Positions 13,465 through 45,646 of a DNA stretch of 64,000 bases are shown here, piece by piece. Source of the stretch: Apostichopus japonicus (taxonomy: Eukaryota > Echinodermata > Holothuroidea > Aspidochirotida > Stichopodidae); the NCBI RefSeq assembly GCF_037975245.1, contig NC_092562.1:28285554-28349553 (forward strand), written 5' to 3'. Positions within the stretch are counted from its first letter, which is position 1, and every line of letters begins with the position of its first letter. Below the pieces are notes generated by a model. That model had not been told where the DNA came from, did not search any database, and saw only the letters and a list, made by a program, of their open reading frames with translations. The position numbers were made by a program, and so were the translations under genes.

Positions 13465-16273
13465 CGTTTCAATGATGAGACTATAGGATAGCTTCTTAGT
13501 GAGACCACTGTAACGTACACTTAAGTATCATTTTGGTCGAAAACTCAAAAGTGTAATTTTTGAACAATATATAAGAAACACTAAAACGCCATACCTTTAT
13601 TGAGATCTGCCTGTCTGTTCGTATATCTGTCTGTCGGTATGCTGCATATAATGCGGTACATTCCTACAATTGGAACTCACAGTTCATGTAACGCGTCTGA
13701 CTAAACAACTGCAGCATAGGCTATTGTGGGCTCGAGAAGATACTATGTCCGTACAATACAATAACCAGTGACGTAGGCAGTCCTTTTGTGTAGATAAGTC
13801 ACGGTGCAAGGTTTGTGAGCTGATTCACTGTCCTCTCGTGATGCTATAGGGACTAGAGAAGATATGTTCAGTGAAGTATTACTAAAAGGATCAATACAAA
13901 CTTTAACCTTTGCTGTGTTATCGGATAATCCTTTGGTAAATAACAATCTTTGTGGCACTCGTGCAAGGATACAGCTTGTGTCACAGTGGACGACGCATAG
14001 TGGTATATATTTATTTATTTCGCTGACTTCATTCAACCAAAAAGATTTTTTTTACGGTCAAAAATTAAGAAAGGTGCACAATAATTTTTTATGACTGATG
14101 ACTTTTCCAAGATTAAGTAGCTGTAATTTTTAATTCTTTAAGGATTATACGGAGGATTTACCAAAGGCCACTCTTTAATGGGGAAAATATTTGATTTGAA
14201 GACTGTTTGTCAACTAACAGACTTGGGGAAGTTTTAATGAGAATTAATATCCTCAACTTTTAATTGGTTTTAAGTCCTTAGAATTGCGGCCATGGCTCCT
14301 TCAATCGGTGGCTTATATTGAAAGAAGAAAATAAATATCGGTGACGTCACCACTCTGAAATAATCTTGTGATATGCGTAATCGTATAGTTTACCTAACAA
14401 CCTTATCAGTTTCGTGGTCTTTCATGCAGGAATTAACATTCGGTAGGACTGCTGCGAGCTTTACTGTATGATACACTGTGAAGGTTCCAATCTTTTCTTT
14501 GTTGGGTCTTCTAGCTGGTATTTGATACATTCCTTCATCACTTAGCAAAGAAGCTACTATACTTCAACCATGGAGCTATAAACAGAGCTCCATGCTTCAA
14601 CTAACATGTTTTTTCCTCGTGAGCTATACATGTTGTTACACAGAGATTGGACAGCGTGTAAACCTGAAGAACTTGTACAAAGACTAAACCGAAACCAAAG
14701 ATATTTCACCTTTTTCGGATATCTTTGACCGAAACCGAGAGAAGAAAACAAAACACAAACAAAGTCCCGGTAACGTGACTTGTGACGTCATAGTCTGTGT
14801 TGAAGATAACAGCAAGAGTGGCGGCTATACAAGTTGCGCAATAATTTTCGCAGTCTTTTGCGCGGAGATGAGGAAAATTGTGACGGTATCGGAATAGGAT
14901 GACAATTGCAATGGGGGCTGGGGAAGGGAGGGGAGGGAGAGCAGCCAGATTCTCAAGATATTTCGAACTATCTATAGAGAAGAGCACACAGCACATCCGA
15001 TGAAACAGGCCTTATTTTTTGGATACGTGCTGAATAGAGCTATGCATTTTGTATTACTATATCTGCATATGTTAAAGGACCTTCGGGAGGCTTGTCTGCA
15101 TTTTAAATAATCCCATGCACACCCCCCCCCCTCCTCATCGTCTGCGGTCAGAGCAAGGTATACAATGGCCAAGTTGTCAGAGGGCTAGTCGGAAGAGGCG
15201 GGTGGGGGGGGGGGCGATGCAAGTCATTCTTTTACTAACATTTGGCAAAATGTTGCCACCGTCGTCCGACGACTTGGACATACGAGTACAAGGAAGTTAG
15301 GAAGTAAGCAAAGATGGTTCAACATGGTGGTTGGGGGGGGGGGGGGGCTGGGGGATTACAATAGAATGACAGGGTGCCGCTTAACTTAATTTGAAGAAGC
15401 AAACGGCAACTACAAAAGTAACCATTCATATTCCGACTTACGACACCTATGCTGTGTTTACTAAACTCGTCATCACACTGTCTTTTAGTAATGGTTGTCG
15501 GGGTATTAATTGGATTAAAATATCATTATAGACGATTTCCTTGGGAGGGGGGTCTCTTTCAATTTGTAGGGGATTGCCTACAGTTCTTTCTAGTATAGAT
15601 GACCAACCGTGTTAAAATGTTTTCACCGATCTGAGACGACCTTTGATGTACCTAAGACAATGTCGTTCATCAGTCCATCAGGTACATTCACATTAGCATT
15701 AACATAATTATAACATACTGTATGAGGCGTGGTAGCCTACATCCACATACTTAATATGAGACATTTTTCATGTTTCACTTTTTAAGATCATGCGAAGCTC
15801 TCAGTTCTGATCACATCCATGTTCCCCTTTTGACTGTAGATAACCTTAGACCTCCACGAAAAGCAACACGCTTCAGTCGCTTCTTGTAATCCCAGTGGGG
15901 AATTAACAGGGCTCCATTTATGGTTATTAAATATGATCCATTTTTCTATTTTTGTCAGTAAAAATGTGCCACTTAGCTTATTGAAAAGCTACCACCCAAA
16001 ACATTTAGTAGATGTAGAAATTACCCAGACTTTTCTGTCCCACTACCTCAATGGCACCTAGCATTTTCTAAATCCATCCTGAAAAACGGGAAATGGTGGA
16101 TATACTGTGTGAAGTTCGGGAAATTGAAGCAAAGATATGAAGACCTCATAATGACCCACTCACATTACGGACCTTGTTTTCGCAGCTAGAAATTAGACCC
16201 TGAACAAGAAAACCAAGAGGTTTTGAGATTCCTTGGCATCAAATATTACTGAAGGTTCGTTGTGTACACTTGG

Positions 16274-16534
16274 CAGGCGCGTAGCATATTTGAGCATATT
16301 TCTTTTTTTAATTTTTAATGTTTTTATGATATCGCTAGTATTTTCAAAAGAGAAAATGCTAAAATGCAACTTACAAGGCCTGGGATGTGCCATTTCCAGC
16401 GATCTGGGAGGCATTTACAGCCAAAATTTTCTTGTACGCTTCGCGCCAAACATGGTGGCGCTCCGCTTAGATAGTTTGCAATGCCGAATCTACAGTTTCG
16501 CCCCTCCCTTGGCAAATTCCTGGCTACGCGCCTG
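16274..16534. mobile_element. Non-autonomous hAT-like MITE, family B, copy 2
   Basis: Termini CAGGCGCGTAGC and ...GCTACGCGCCTG are inverted repeats. Exact 8-bp direct repeats ACACTTGG flank it at 16266-16273 and 16535-16542. The interior is clearly homologous to 11659-11928 in the same orientation. No transposase. Confidence 0.92.
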
Positions 16535-16770
16535 ACACTTGGTTCCGACCTTTTATGAGTATTAATGTAGCATCAACACAAATGTTGTTCCTTGCTATCA
16601 GCTTAAGTTTGATGAACAAATTCATATTTTCAAGAATTTGCTTTAAGCTCTATCACTCATTAATATTCATGCCCCCTCATTAATAGTATTGGAGTAGAAT
16701 TCCGACTTGCAGCTGGAAGGTTAGGGCATTACGAGCAAGTTTTGCGAAAAATAACACTTAGCTTTAGCCC

Positions 16771-17357
16771 CGCCCCTCACTAATAATAATGAGATTGGAC
16801 AAACTGTCACCACAGCCATATAGAGGACTTTATTCCTGTACCACCAAACCAAGTTTGATGAAAATCGAACTTACAGTTGCGGTGATATTGACATTTTGAG
16901 GAATTCGCATCTAAGCTCCGCCCACTCATAAATGTTCATGATATTGGCACCAAAATTAATAGGGATCGTCTACTCATGATGGGTAACCTATGTACCAAGT
17001 ATGACATCAATCCCCCTTGGGATTGCTGAGAAAACCTAATTTCAAGCTTTTTTTGCGAAAAACAACACTTAGTCCCGCCCCTCACTAATAATAATGAGAT
17101 TGGACAAACTGTCACCAAAGCCATATAGAGAACTTTACTCCCGTACCACCAAACCAAGTTCAATGATAATTGAACTTACGGTTGCGAAGATATTGCTATA
17201 TGTTGAAAATCACTCTAAGCCCCGCCCATTCATTAATATTCATGATATTAGCACCAAAACAAATAGGGATCGTCTACTCATGATCGGTAACCTTTGTACC
17301 AAGAATGAGATCAATCCACCTTGGGATTGATGAGAAAACCTAATTTCAAGCTTGGTG
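16771..17357. repeat. 305-bp tandem duplication
   Basis: Two diverged copies (16771-17075 and 17076 to about 17357), anchored on cgcccctcactaataataat. Each copy includes a stretch with gagattggacaaactgtcac and one with gggatcgtctactcatgat. A third, more diverged partial copy precedes it at about 16610-16770. The second copy runs straight into the CA-rich and CCGAGGAC cassette. No coding sense. Confidence 0.8.
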
Positions 17358-17400
17358 TCACACACACAAACACAGACACGCATACATGTTTGTGTTTCAT

Positions 17401-17550
17401 TCAGACCGAGGACCCATTGTATTTTCCATTGTTCAAATCCACGTACCCTAACCTTAACAATACCCCAAACAATAGAATTCTTCCGAGGACGTGGTGATTC
17501 TTTAGAAATCACAACCGAGGACCTGGAATTCTTTTGTTCAAGTCCTCGGT
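17401..17550. repeat. CCGAGGAC inverted-repeat cassette, copy 1
   Basis: About 150 bp bounded by GACCGAGGAC and its inverse GTCCTCGG. Homologues lie at 26381-26528 (inverted), 41709-41855 and 41906-42046. Every copy is flanked by CA-rich simple sequence. The apparently conserved peptide across copies is a consequence of recent homology, since there is no start or splice context. Likely a small MITE; no clear target duplication was found. Confidence 0.75.
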
Positions 17551-17857
17551 ATAGAAAAACAAACGCACACGCACACGCAAACATGCACACACACACACAC
17601 ATATATATATATTTTTTTTGACTGCAATTTCTGATGTCATTTCTGATGTCTGATGTCTAACGTCATATCAAGTCTTACGTTCTGTACAAAGTCATCGTTC
17701 AATACTTTCCCTTGCTTGACGTTCTTTTAGGGAGAGAGGGGAGGGTAGGGTAAGGGGTGGGGCTGAGGAATGAGAACGAGGGTGGGAGAGGAGGGGGAGG
17801 GGAGGACCTTGTATGTGCGACCTTCTGTGTTAGTTATATCTGTTGGGATTCTTTGCG

Positions 17858-18843
17858 CAGGGGCGGCGGAACGGGAAAATTATTGGGGGGGCTAATTTGT
17901 GGAGACTATCTAAGCGGAGCGCCACCATCGGTTGGCGCGGAGCGTACAAGAAAATTTTGGGTTTTTCAAACCCCCAGATGGCCGGAAACGGCACTTCCCG
18001 AGTGTTATGCTGCGAATACCTAGCCCTAAAATATGGGTCTCAAGCCTGCAATTTCTCAGATTTCACGTAAAAATCTGTAAAAACATTGTAATTTGTATAT
18101 TGGATGGTGTAAGTTAAGAGAGTAGCTATTGCTCGTAGTGTACTCGCAAAGACGTTTTTGAGTGTAGTAAATTACTATTTGCAATTAAATGCAATAATTA
18201 TATAAATGTCATAAGAAAAAACTGAAAGCATTTCTTAATGTCAACAAATGGGTAATTCCAAAACCATGTGCAGTTGCCAACAAATTTCTATGAACGAAGC
18301 ACTGTCACGAATGCATGTACCCTATACAGTACAGGTGAAATGCTAATAATGTGTTTTTGTTATCACACTTAAGGCACTTTAGAAGGATATACCCTACGAA
18401 AGATACATCTCCAATTAGAAGGAAATGTCCCTGAAGGATATATCCATGGGAAATGTGCTACCATTGGAAGGATATATCCTTCAGGGGATGTTGGAGAACT
18501 GGCTGAAATGAGGCAAGTCATTGGCCTAAGACGAAGTTGTGTTGCGCTTACCGGTACTCACACTCACTGCTTCCACTTTTCACAGGGCGTGAAGACGAGG
18601 TTGGGGTGACAATGTGGTCTATAGCCAGGGGACGGGCCGAGGGTCCCCCAGCGATTACTAAAATTATTACACCTATATAGTATCCGTGTGCATCGGACAG
18701 ATCGACAAGTATGCATTGAAAAATGGGCAGATGCACGTTTCGGAGTCTTGGTAAATATTGGGGGGGCTAATCATGGATTTGCCCCCTCAACTTTTTCATT
18801 GTTGGGCTGAGCCCCCCCAAGCCCCCCGGTTCCGCCGCCACTG
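17858..18843. mobile_element. Non-autonomous hAT-like element, family C, 986 bp
   Basis: Starts CAGGGGCGGCGGAAC and ends ...GTTCCGCCGCCACTG, inverted repeats. The exact 8-bp target duplication TCTTTGCG lies at 17850-17857 and 18844-18851. Near its left end it carries, in reverse orientation, the subterminal block shared with families B and E (gagcgccaccat...ggcgc). The interior near 18371-18490 contains several copies of an aaggatatatcc-type palindromic motif. No transposase frame. Confidence 0.93.
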
Positions 18844-18861
18844 TCTTTGCGCATTCCCCGT

Positions 18862-20960
18862 TTTCAACATTTTTTTTTAATTTATTTTTTTAAACTTTAT
18901 TCGTAACCAGGGATCCTGTCAATGGTAAACCAGTGTTCTCCCCAGGATCCCTGCACATATAACACATACAAAATGAAACAAACAGAACACATTAATAAAT
19001 AAAGAATATAAATATAAAAAATAAATAAATATAAAAATCAAAATCAAATATCGATTTCAAAGATTCCAGAAAGCCAGGCCATTTCTAATTGCACATTTTA
19101 ATTTATTTTTAAAGGTATCAGTGTTATTGCACATACGAATATGCCGAGGCAGTGCATTCCATTCATTAACCCCATGGCAAGTTTGACGACGTCTCCCCCA
19201 AATAGTGTTGGAATGTGGAAGGCAGAAACCACCAGAGGTAGAAGCTCTTGTGGCAGATTCACTCGAGGAGACATGGACATACCTGTCACAGAGATAGTCA
19301 GGAGCAGCTGCTATGTGGATTATATGCATAAAAACCTGACGGTGATAATTCCATCTTTGCTTTATAGGGATCCAGGATAGAGCTGAAAGAACATCAGCTG
19401 TAGGTGCAGTCCCAGGAAGATCTCGAATAATCCGACCATCTCTTCCTTGCAGAGATACCAGACATTTTTTATACTTGGCACAGGTGTTATACCAGGTACA
19501 ACTAGCATAATCAAAGTGGGGGCTTATCAAACTATTGTACACCATAATCCTGTATTTGTGTGGAAGCTACTTCTTAACCCTCCCCAGCATCCCAAGACGG
19601 CAGGATATTTTCTTTCAAATCATAGATATATGGTCTTTGAAAGTTAAGGTACTGTCCAAAAGCACCCCAAGGTACCTAAAAACATGAACCTGTTCTATAT
19701 CATGTGAGTCATGATGGAGAATGAGAGGGTCAGCTCTCTTCATCATGGTTGGTGTGCCAAAAAGCATACTTTTGGTCTTTTTTACATTCAAGGTCAATGT
19801 GGTTTTGACTAGCCACTTGCCAATCTGATTAAGATCAGTACAGAACCTGCTGTATTTCACATATTTTCTCAGAGCTATACATAACAGCTGTGTCATCTGC
19901 ATATAACATTGCTTGGCTTTCACTTGTGGCAGATGGAAGATCATTTATGTAGATAGAGAATAGTAATGGCCCAATGATAGATCCCTGTGGAACGCCAAAT
20001 ACAATTCCCATCATATCTGAATACTGGTTCTCAATCTGAACAATCTGGTATCTGCCCGCAAGATAAGAGCCGAACCAATCCAATGCAGAGTCAACAACTC
20101 CATATGACCCAAGTGTCATGATCAACTGTATCAATAGCTTTTTTAAAGTCAAGGAACAAGATGCCAGTGTAGTTCTTTCTTCCACAGGCACCGTCCATGT
20201 TTGACAGAATATCATCAACCACATAGCTGAGAGCCGTAGTAGTGGAGTAACCAGGTCTGAAGCCTGATTGCCATTTGTTAAGGATCTTGTTACTAGTAAG
20301 ATACTGATACAGTTGATCAAGAACCACTCTTTCCAAGATTTTTGACACAGCTGGCAGAACTGAAATAGGTCTATAATTGTCGTCCTGACTGCGTGCCCCA
20401 TCTTTGAAAACTGGTGAGACCTTGGCAGTCTTCCAGTCAAAAGGGAAAACCCCATGAGAGAGTGAGAAGTTGATGATATAAGTAAGAGAAGGAGCAATGT
20501 GGGAGGCAGATAGCCTCAACAAACGAGCACTTATGTTGTCAAGGCCAGTGGCTTTCCCGGCAGACAGGCCCTTTAGTTGCTTCTCAATTGATTTAATGCT
20601 AACTGTCTGGAATCGGAAATTACATAAAGTATCATTTGTGGAAGGAGTGTGGGGTCTAGAATCGAATTTACTAGCTAACTCACTTCCAATGTTAGCGAAA
20701 AATTGTTGAAGACATTAGCAATTTCACACTTGTCATTAACAGCAATACCATTATCAATTATGTTAGCAATGTTACGGTGTTTGCTACTATGCATTGCTTC
20801 TTTAAGGGTAGACCATAATTTAGAGGAGTCATTTTTAGTGTCCTCAATTTTGGTTTTGAAGTACTCACATTTTAGTTGTGAAGCCAGTTTATTGAGTTTG
20901 TTTCTACATTTTTTTTATCTGGCCCAAGTGTCCAGTGAACCATTTCCATTTCCATTTCCT
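18862..20960 (-). pseudogene. Decayed non-LTR retrotransposon (LINE) with reverse transcriptase
   Basis: Minus-strand fragments in at least three frames together give a reverse transcriptase. Landmarks: GKATGLDNISARLL near 20550, NYRPISVLP near 20370, FRPGYSTTTAL near 20250, FLDFKKAIDTVDHD near 20130, GVPQGSIIGPLLFSIYIND near 19970, the catalytic YADD near 19900 and FRYLGVLLDS near 19660. The C-terminal part ends in NGLAFWNL at about 19060. The 3' UTR contains AATAAAG near 18900 and an A-rich tail (T-rich on plus) at about 18867-18890, abutting the target duplication of the neighbouring hAT element. The order of motifs fits the CR1/Jockey-type lineage (inference). Frameshifts and absence of the endonuclease mark it as a 5'-truncated dead copy. 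Confidence 0.9.
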
Positions 20961-21410
20961 TTCAATTTACCCAATGAAGCATATATAAACTGTTTGATAT
21001 CCAAAATTTATAAGCTAGGCCTGTATTGAAACGACTGGAATTTATTGTGTCGTGAACTATTTGACTAATCTATCTTTAATCCCTATTGACAAAGGAGGAG
21101 GAAAAAATCTGCAATGAACAGGGTGTTTTTCCACTCGAAAATGCGGTTTGATTTCGACCTTGTACAGCCAACGGATCACTAATCATCAAAAGGCTTAAAA
21201 ACGCTTTGTCAGAGAGCCATTTATTGATACCCAGTTAATCCGTGTATTATTGGTTAAAGCCAAATCGTATGAAAAATGAAAGTACGAATGCTTTTATACT
21301 AGTACACAATCAAAATAGTAAGACCAAAAACAAAAACGTTGGGTATATTGACTTTACCTATGCGGCTTGTGACCTCAGTACAAAGCTCCACCCATCTCGA
21401 TTACCGATCA

Positions 21411-21420
21411 ATTTATATAG
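21411..21420 (+). promoter_or_regulatory. Candidate TATA element of the Tie-like gene
   Basis: atttatatag, 100 bp upstream of the proposed ATG. The match is good but isolated in AT-rich DNA, so this is only a candidate. Confidence 0.22.
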
Positions 21421-21519
21421 TGGTCACTTTGATACGAAATATTATTCTCACTTACATATCGGGGAAGGTACCACTCCTAAGCTCCCCATCATTTGCAGAC
21501 TAGGAAAAGGGTCTCCGCT

Positions 21520-40869
<19,350 letters not shown>

Positions 40870-41708
40870 TTTTACTATTTTGTATTCCATTTGATTGGTG
40901 ACTAATTGATGATGGTCCAAATTGTATCGGATTTTTTGTTATGCAAATCTGATCAAACGTTTTCCTTCATTTAATTCAATTCGGTTTCTTGGTTTTTTAT
41001 TGTTTTTATTTCTTTATCGTTCTTTGGTTCTTGCTTATAGGAATAATATGTTTTGCATTTACAACGTCTTGTCTATTTACAGTTTTACCTAATTATTACT
41101 TATGACGTAATAATTGCGTTTTAACATAACGGATAGCAATTCTTTACAAAGACCTGGCAGATTTTGGAAGAATAGCTTTATTTCGCAACTCTATGCCTCC
41201 TTTAAGGCATGCAATTGACGACAAAGCATAACAATGCATATACATTTAAGTATTTGAAAACAAGCATTTATATTTTGGTGGCTGGTTTTATTCTTAAATT
41301 GACAATAATCATACGAGCAGCAATGAATTAATTCTCATTCGTTTATTTTCTTTTCCACTTGCCTTCATTATGTGAACGAAATTTATAACTTGCTCCTTTG
41401 CCCTCACAAATAAAAAACATTTGCCTTAACTAACAACAACATTTTTTCCACGTTTAAGTTATGCATTACTAAAGGTATCCCCTGATGGCTGGCTGAAATG
41501 AAATTTGTCTGCATCTGAACTTCAACACTGCATCCTCATAGTATTAGTGTGACGAACATGTGGTTTCTTCGAATTTCATAACACTTTCTGAATGAATCTG
41601 CATGGCAGCAGCAAAGTCAACAATGTTATATGGACAATTGAGGTGAAAATGCATTGGTTTCAATCATACACATACACACCCACCCACGCATGTTTGTATT
41701 ACATTCAA

Positions 41709-41855
41709 ACCGAGGACCCCATTGTATTTTCCATTGTTCAAATCCACATACCCTAACCCTAACAATACCCCATACAATAGAATTCTTCCGAGGACGTGGT
41801 GATTCTTTAGAAATCACAACCGAGAACCTGAAATTCTTTTGTTCAAGTCCTCGGT
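41709..41855. repeat. CCGAGGAC inverted-repeat cassette, copy 3
   Basis: Same orientation as copy 1, flanked by CA-rich simple sequence, and followed 50 bp later by copy 4 in the same orientation. Confidence 0.78.
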
Positions 41856-41905
41856 CAGATAGCAAACCAAACGCACACGCACGCACATGTTTGTATTACA
41901 TTCAG

Positions 41906-42046
41906 ACCGAGGACCCCATTGTATACTAAAAATCCATGTACCGTAACATTAACAATACCCCCATACAATAGATTTCTTCCGAGGACGTGGTGATTCTTTA
42001 GAAATCACAACCGAGGACCTGAAATTCTTTTGTTCAAGTCCTCGGT
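41906..42046. repeat. CCGAGGAC inverted-repeat cassette, copy 4
   Basis: Tandem neighbour of copy 3 with a small internal deletion after ccccattgtat. Both flanks are CA-rich. Confidence 0.78.
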
Positions 42047-45000
42047 CAGATAGCAAAACAAACGCACACACATACACGCATACACACGCAGTCATGACGG
42101 CATAGATTCCTTCGGCTACAGCCAAGGAATCAAAAAAGTAAACGGCCATTTTCAATAACTTTGTCAAAGTGCAAACAACTTTTATAAATTCTCAAATTGC
42201 ATAACGATTGAATCAATATCTTTTCTCATGCGCACTACACTTTTCACTTCAAGCTGGTCGCGATTGTCACTGCAGTACAACAATGCAAACAAGATGTAGG
42301 AAGAGAAATAAATGCCAAACTAAAAAATATATATAAAACAAAATGGAATGCAAAAAAATATCGACCGATATTCTCTATGGATGACTCTACCGAGAGAACG
42401 GATCCACATTCAATGATAAATTATTGCAAATTAGTAACAAAATACAAAAGAATAACAAAATGAAAAGCTTAAAAAAAGATTTAAAAAAATAACCAAATCA
42501 AACTGCGCTTGTCCACTTTGATGAGAAAAGCAGATGGCAAAACGTGTTTATTTACTTTCTCCTCTTTGCTGTGGACGGTTTCAATATCTTGATAACTATG
42601 AAATGAAAAAAAAAACAGACGAACATCTGGGAACGGATACAGTTTACCTCTTACGGATGACTTTCGATGACGCGTAAGAGATACTGCCCTTCCCACCCCT
42701 GCTCCCCCTCCCTCTGCACCCTACCCCACTCAAATCTAGGATAAAGAATATCAGCCGAAAGGGTATCGAATAGGGTATATGCATCACCATGCATGAGAAT
42801 GTTATAGTGGGTGCAGTGAATGTGACTGAAGGATGTAACATACGAAAGGAGTTAACATTTATTTCCATGATAACCAGAAAAAGGTTTTCTTTGTTGGTCC
42901 TCATTTTGGGTTTCAATATGGGATACGTTTGTTTAGCGATAGGAGAAAACGAACATTGATTCTTAAACTTTATTTCACTTGCGGACTCTTACCTCTCAGT
43001 AATTGGAAAACCTTTTGCTCCCACCCCCCCCCCCCCCATTCCCCCACAAACTGGCTATAGATGAACACTTTGCAATAAATGTTGTTGTTAAAGCCTACAG
43101 CTTTGCACCTTAAGGACTCATTCTTCACCCCCCCCCCCCCCCGGTTATATACCACAGTACTGCATTGGCATAAAGAATACACCTTCACGATTATATTATG
43201 AGACTACCAGTAACACATTGTTAGTCTTTATACATAGTCTTAATTCACTTATAAGGATGGACAATCATAATCTTCTCCTCCTAATAATAAAGTAAAACAT
43301 ATTGATGTGAAATAAAGTCTATAGAAGTCTTCATATTCTCCTAGTCTATTGCACCATGAGCCTAGATATAAGGAGTGGCTCTCAATATTACACACCCCAT
43401 ATATCTCCACCTGCTACACTGTTAGATTACTAGCAATACAAATGATGACTGTGTCATGTGCCTGTTCAGACCTTTCGTGTCCTGATACTGCCACCAAAAT
43501 AAATCTGAATGTTTGTAAGAAACTGATGATATATTTGAATATATTCTCATAGTAAAAAATAACATCATTACTTAGCATTGATAATAAAGGTGTTAACCAC
43601 CAATCATCAAAATGAATTATGTTTAACATTAGCTACTTAAATTATTTAAATACAACCTATGCTCTTGAATTCTCTAAATTGAACTTAACAGATCTTAACT
43701 ATACTGACCATAACTAATAATTACTAAACTTAACCATGTTTTCTTATCAATTTTTAGTTTTTAATAATCCTTTTGTAACTTTATCTCAAATGAAAGACCA
43801 ACCTGTTGTATATATTAACTGTAAAGCAAAAAAAAAAAATTTTAATTATAATAACTTTATGCATAAACACTTCATGTTTCTTTTGGACCTTACGTTTCAT
43901 GCAATTTTTCAGAACAAAGTGGAGAAAGTAAAATAGTATGATACTGCCACAGATTAAATCTGCCCTCTGTACAAAGCATGCAGTTGAATGTTTCCTAATG
44001 AAGAGCCGAACATCATACCAACTACACATACACAAACGATACCTGATGGGCCATAATCCTACACTGGCTTATCTTGTTCACAAAATTTTCACAATTGTTG
44101 ACTTAAATTTATTAAATATTTCACTTAGCTTATTTTAATATGACCTATCACTGCTCTTGAATGTATTTAAATAAATATCTTTCCATTAAAATCAACTTGT
44201 GCATAGCAAAGACATTTGTGGCTAAGAGTGAAATTCAAGCAAATGACCCAAGCATTTTGCAAATTCTGTACACTACCCAAGTGAGCTATGGAGCCCTTAG
44301 TTGGTGGCAAATCCCTATATAGCCATTTCTTTGGTTGGGGGTAGGGCACCAGTCAGAAGCCATCGTCCCGCACAATACCATACAATGGGGAACGGCACCT
44401 CCATTTCATTCGAAACAAACTACAGATAATAGAAAAAATAAATCAGAATAACTGATCATAAGAATAATAACCACTTATTATAGGCACATCGCTTGTAAAC
44501 TTTGGCAGTAAAGAATCTAAAACATTTTGGCTCATAGAGAATGTTTTAAGGGAACATGTATGTCCCTTTCTGCTTTATATATATATTAATATGTACATGA
44601 ATAATCATTGCGGCTTCATTGTGACCCAGTTGCATAATTATTTTATAGTTTAACGACAATGTTGAACATCTGCAACAGCTGCTAGTATACAGGCCATGTC
44701 TTCACATTATTTGTAATTTCACAAGTGTTTTGTAACATGCTAAACTTTGCAAAACTGTGGTAAGTTTGCCAATAAACATCAAAGCACAATTATATTGAGG
44801 ATTTCAAAGACTCTTAGCTAATAAGACATATCTTAATGACCACAGTTTGCGTTTCTTTGACCTAGCATACTGTGGGGTACAACACAGAATCACTTTAAAG
44901 AGAAAAATTCTGATTTCAATAACAAAACCAATTTGTTAAAACACAAATTTATGAAGAGAAAGTTTAACAAACTAATGGCTCAAGATAATGATGCAGTTGC

Positions 45001-45517
45001 AAGGTGACCTGAAGGTAAATGACCAGTATACATGTCGTCATGGTTACCACAGTTAAACTATAAGATTCAAGGTGATGTGACAGAAGTTATTCGGCCTACT
45101 GTCCGCAGAAAAGCCTCTGACATTTGGTAGAATAATAGTGGTATCGGTAAACCAAGCCATGTTGTAAAATACCTGGATTTTATCTAGAAACTGAGAGAGG
45201 AATTGACAGAAATCCAGCAACATGAATATTCATTAATACAGAAGAGTGTCACAAAAGCTATGCAAATATTTTCTTTGTTGGAGTGATTGTATCAGAAGCA
45301 GATGCTTTTTAAGTAATCATTTTCATAGTCCTAGACAATTTCCATGGCAACAGGATTGGCTGTTGCAGTACAACAAGATTCAAGACATATTACCCACAAT
45401 TCCTCACTCTGGTTAAACCATCCAAATCATGGCTTCTTGTACTTTAGGATGGAAGAATGGCCAAACAAGCTATGGTAAAAATTGGAGATTATAGATGCAG
45501 AGGTAGGACTGGTGGTC

Positions 45518-45646
45518 TCAACTACTCGTTTGATACTCTAACAGATAAAGAGGTAGTGCTTGTGAAGGGTGAAAGATGACATATTCTTGTTGCCTCGTCC
45601 GAACCGAGGATGAGGTCTCTTCATTGACCGGTAGTCTGCCTTGAGT
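45518..45646 (-). CDS. GNAT-ART gene exon 15: catalytic Glu motif and C-terminus
   Basis: Acceptor ...tctgtttag; stop TGA 45518-45520. Encodes TQGRLPVNEETSSSVRTRQQ followed by EYVIFHPSQALPLYLLEY and QTSS. E-Y-(I/V)-(V/I)-(Y/F) is the PARP catalytic glutamate strand and QALPxYLxxY the typical terminus. Another open frame over the same exon is rejected because exon 14 ends in phase 0. Confidence 0.88.
   Translation of the reverse strand, partial: TQGRLPVNEETSSSVRTRQQEYVIFHPSQALPLYLLEYQTSS

Larger units (their letters stand above)
10078..21519. other. Repeat-rich intergenic region between the two receptor-like genes
   Basis: About 11.4 kb between the divergent starts of the CCP receptor (minus) and the Tie-like gene (plus). 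No host gene is supported; short frames near 13.7-14.1 kb and 14.5-15.3 kb lack splice context or recognisable motifs. The recognisable content is MITEs at 11659-11928, 16274-16534 and 17858-18843, a (TA)n at 13433-13460, the 305-bp tandem repeat at 16771-17357, a CCGAGGAC cassette at 17401-17550 and a LINE relic at 18862-20960. Confidence 0.6.
40870..45517. other. Intergenic DNA between the Tie-like and GNAT-ART genes
   Basis: The two genes converge here. Recognisable content is two CCGAGGAC cassettes (41709-42046), poly-C runs near 43020-43038 and 43129-43142, and AT-rich DNA. No kinase, FNIII or transmembrane exon that could complete a Tie receptor is visible on the plus strand. An AATAAA at 41409-41414 may end the Tie-like transcript. 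Confidence 0.55.

Noticed and set aside
13743-14094. Overlapping frames on both strands near 13.9 kb
   Set aside because: No signal peptide, domain or splice support; overlapping frames on opposite strands suggest chance.
41654-41929. Apparently conserved protein shared with 17.4 and 26.4 kb (SDRGPHCIFHCSNPRTLT-like)
   Set aside because: The conservation is DNA-level homology between copies of the CCGAGGAC cassette; frames run into CA repeats and have no splice or start context.
45538-45646. Alternative frame of the last GNAT-ART exon (ADYRSMKRPHPRFGRG...)
   Set aside because: It would need a phase-2 junction, whereas exon 14 ends in phase 0. The phase-0 frame gives the PARP catalytic Glu motif.
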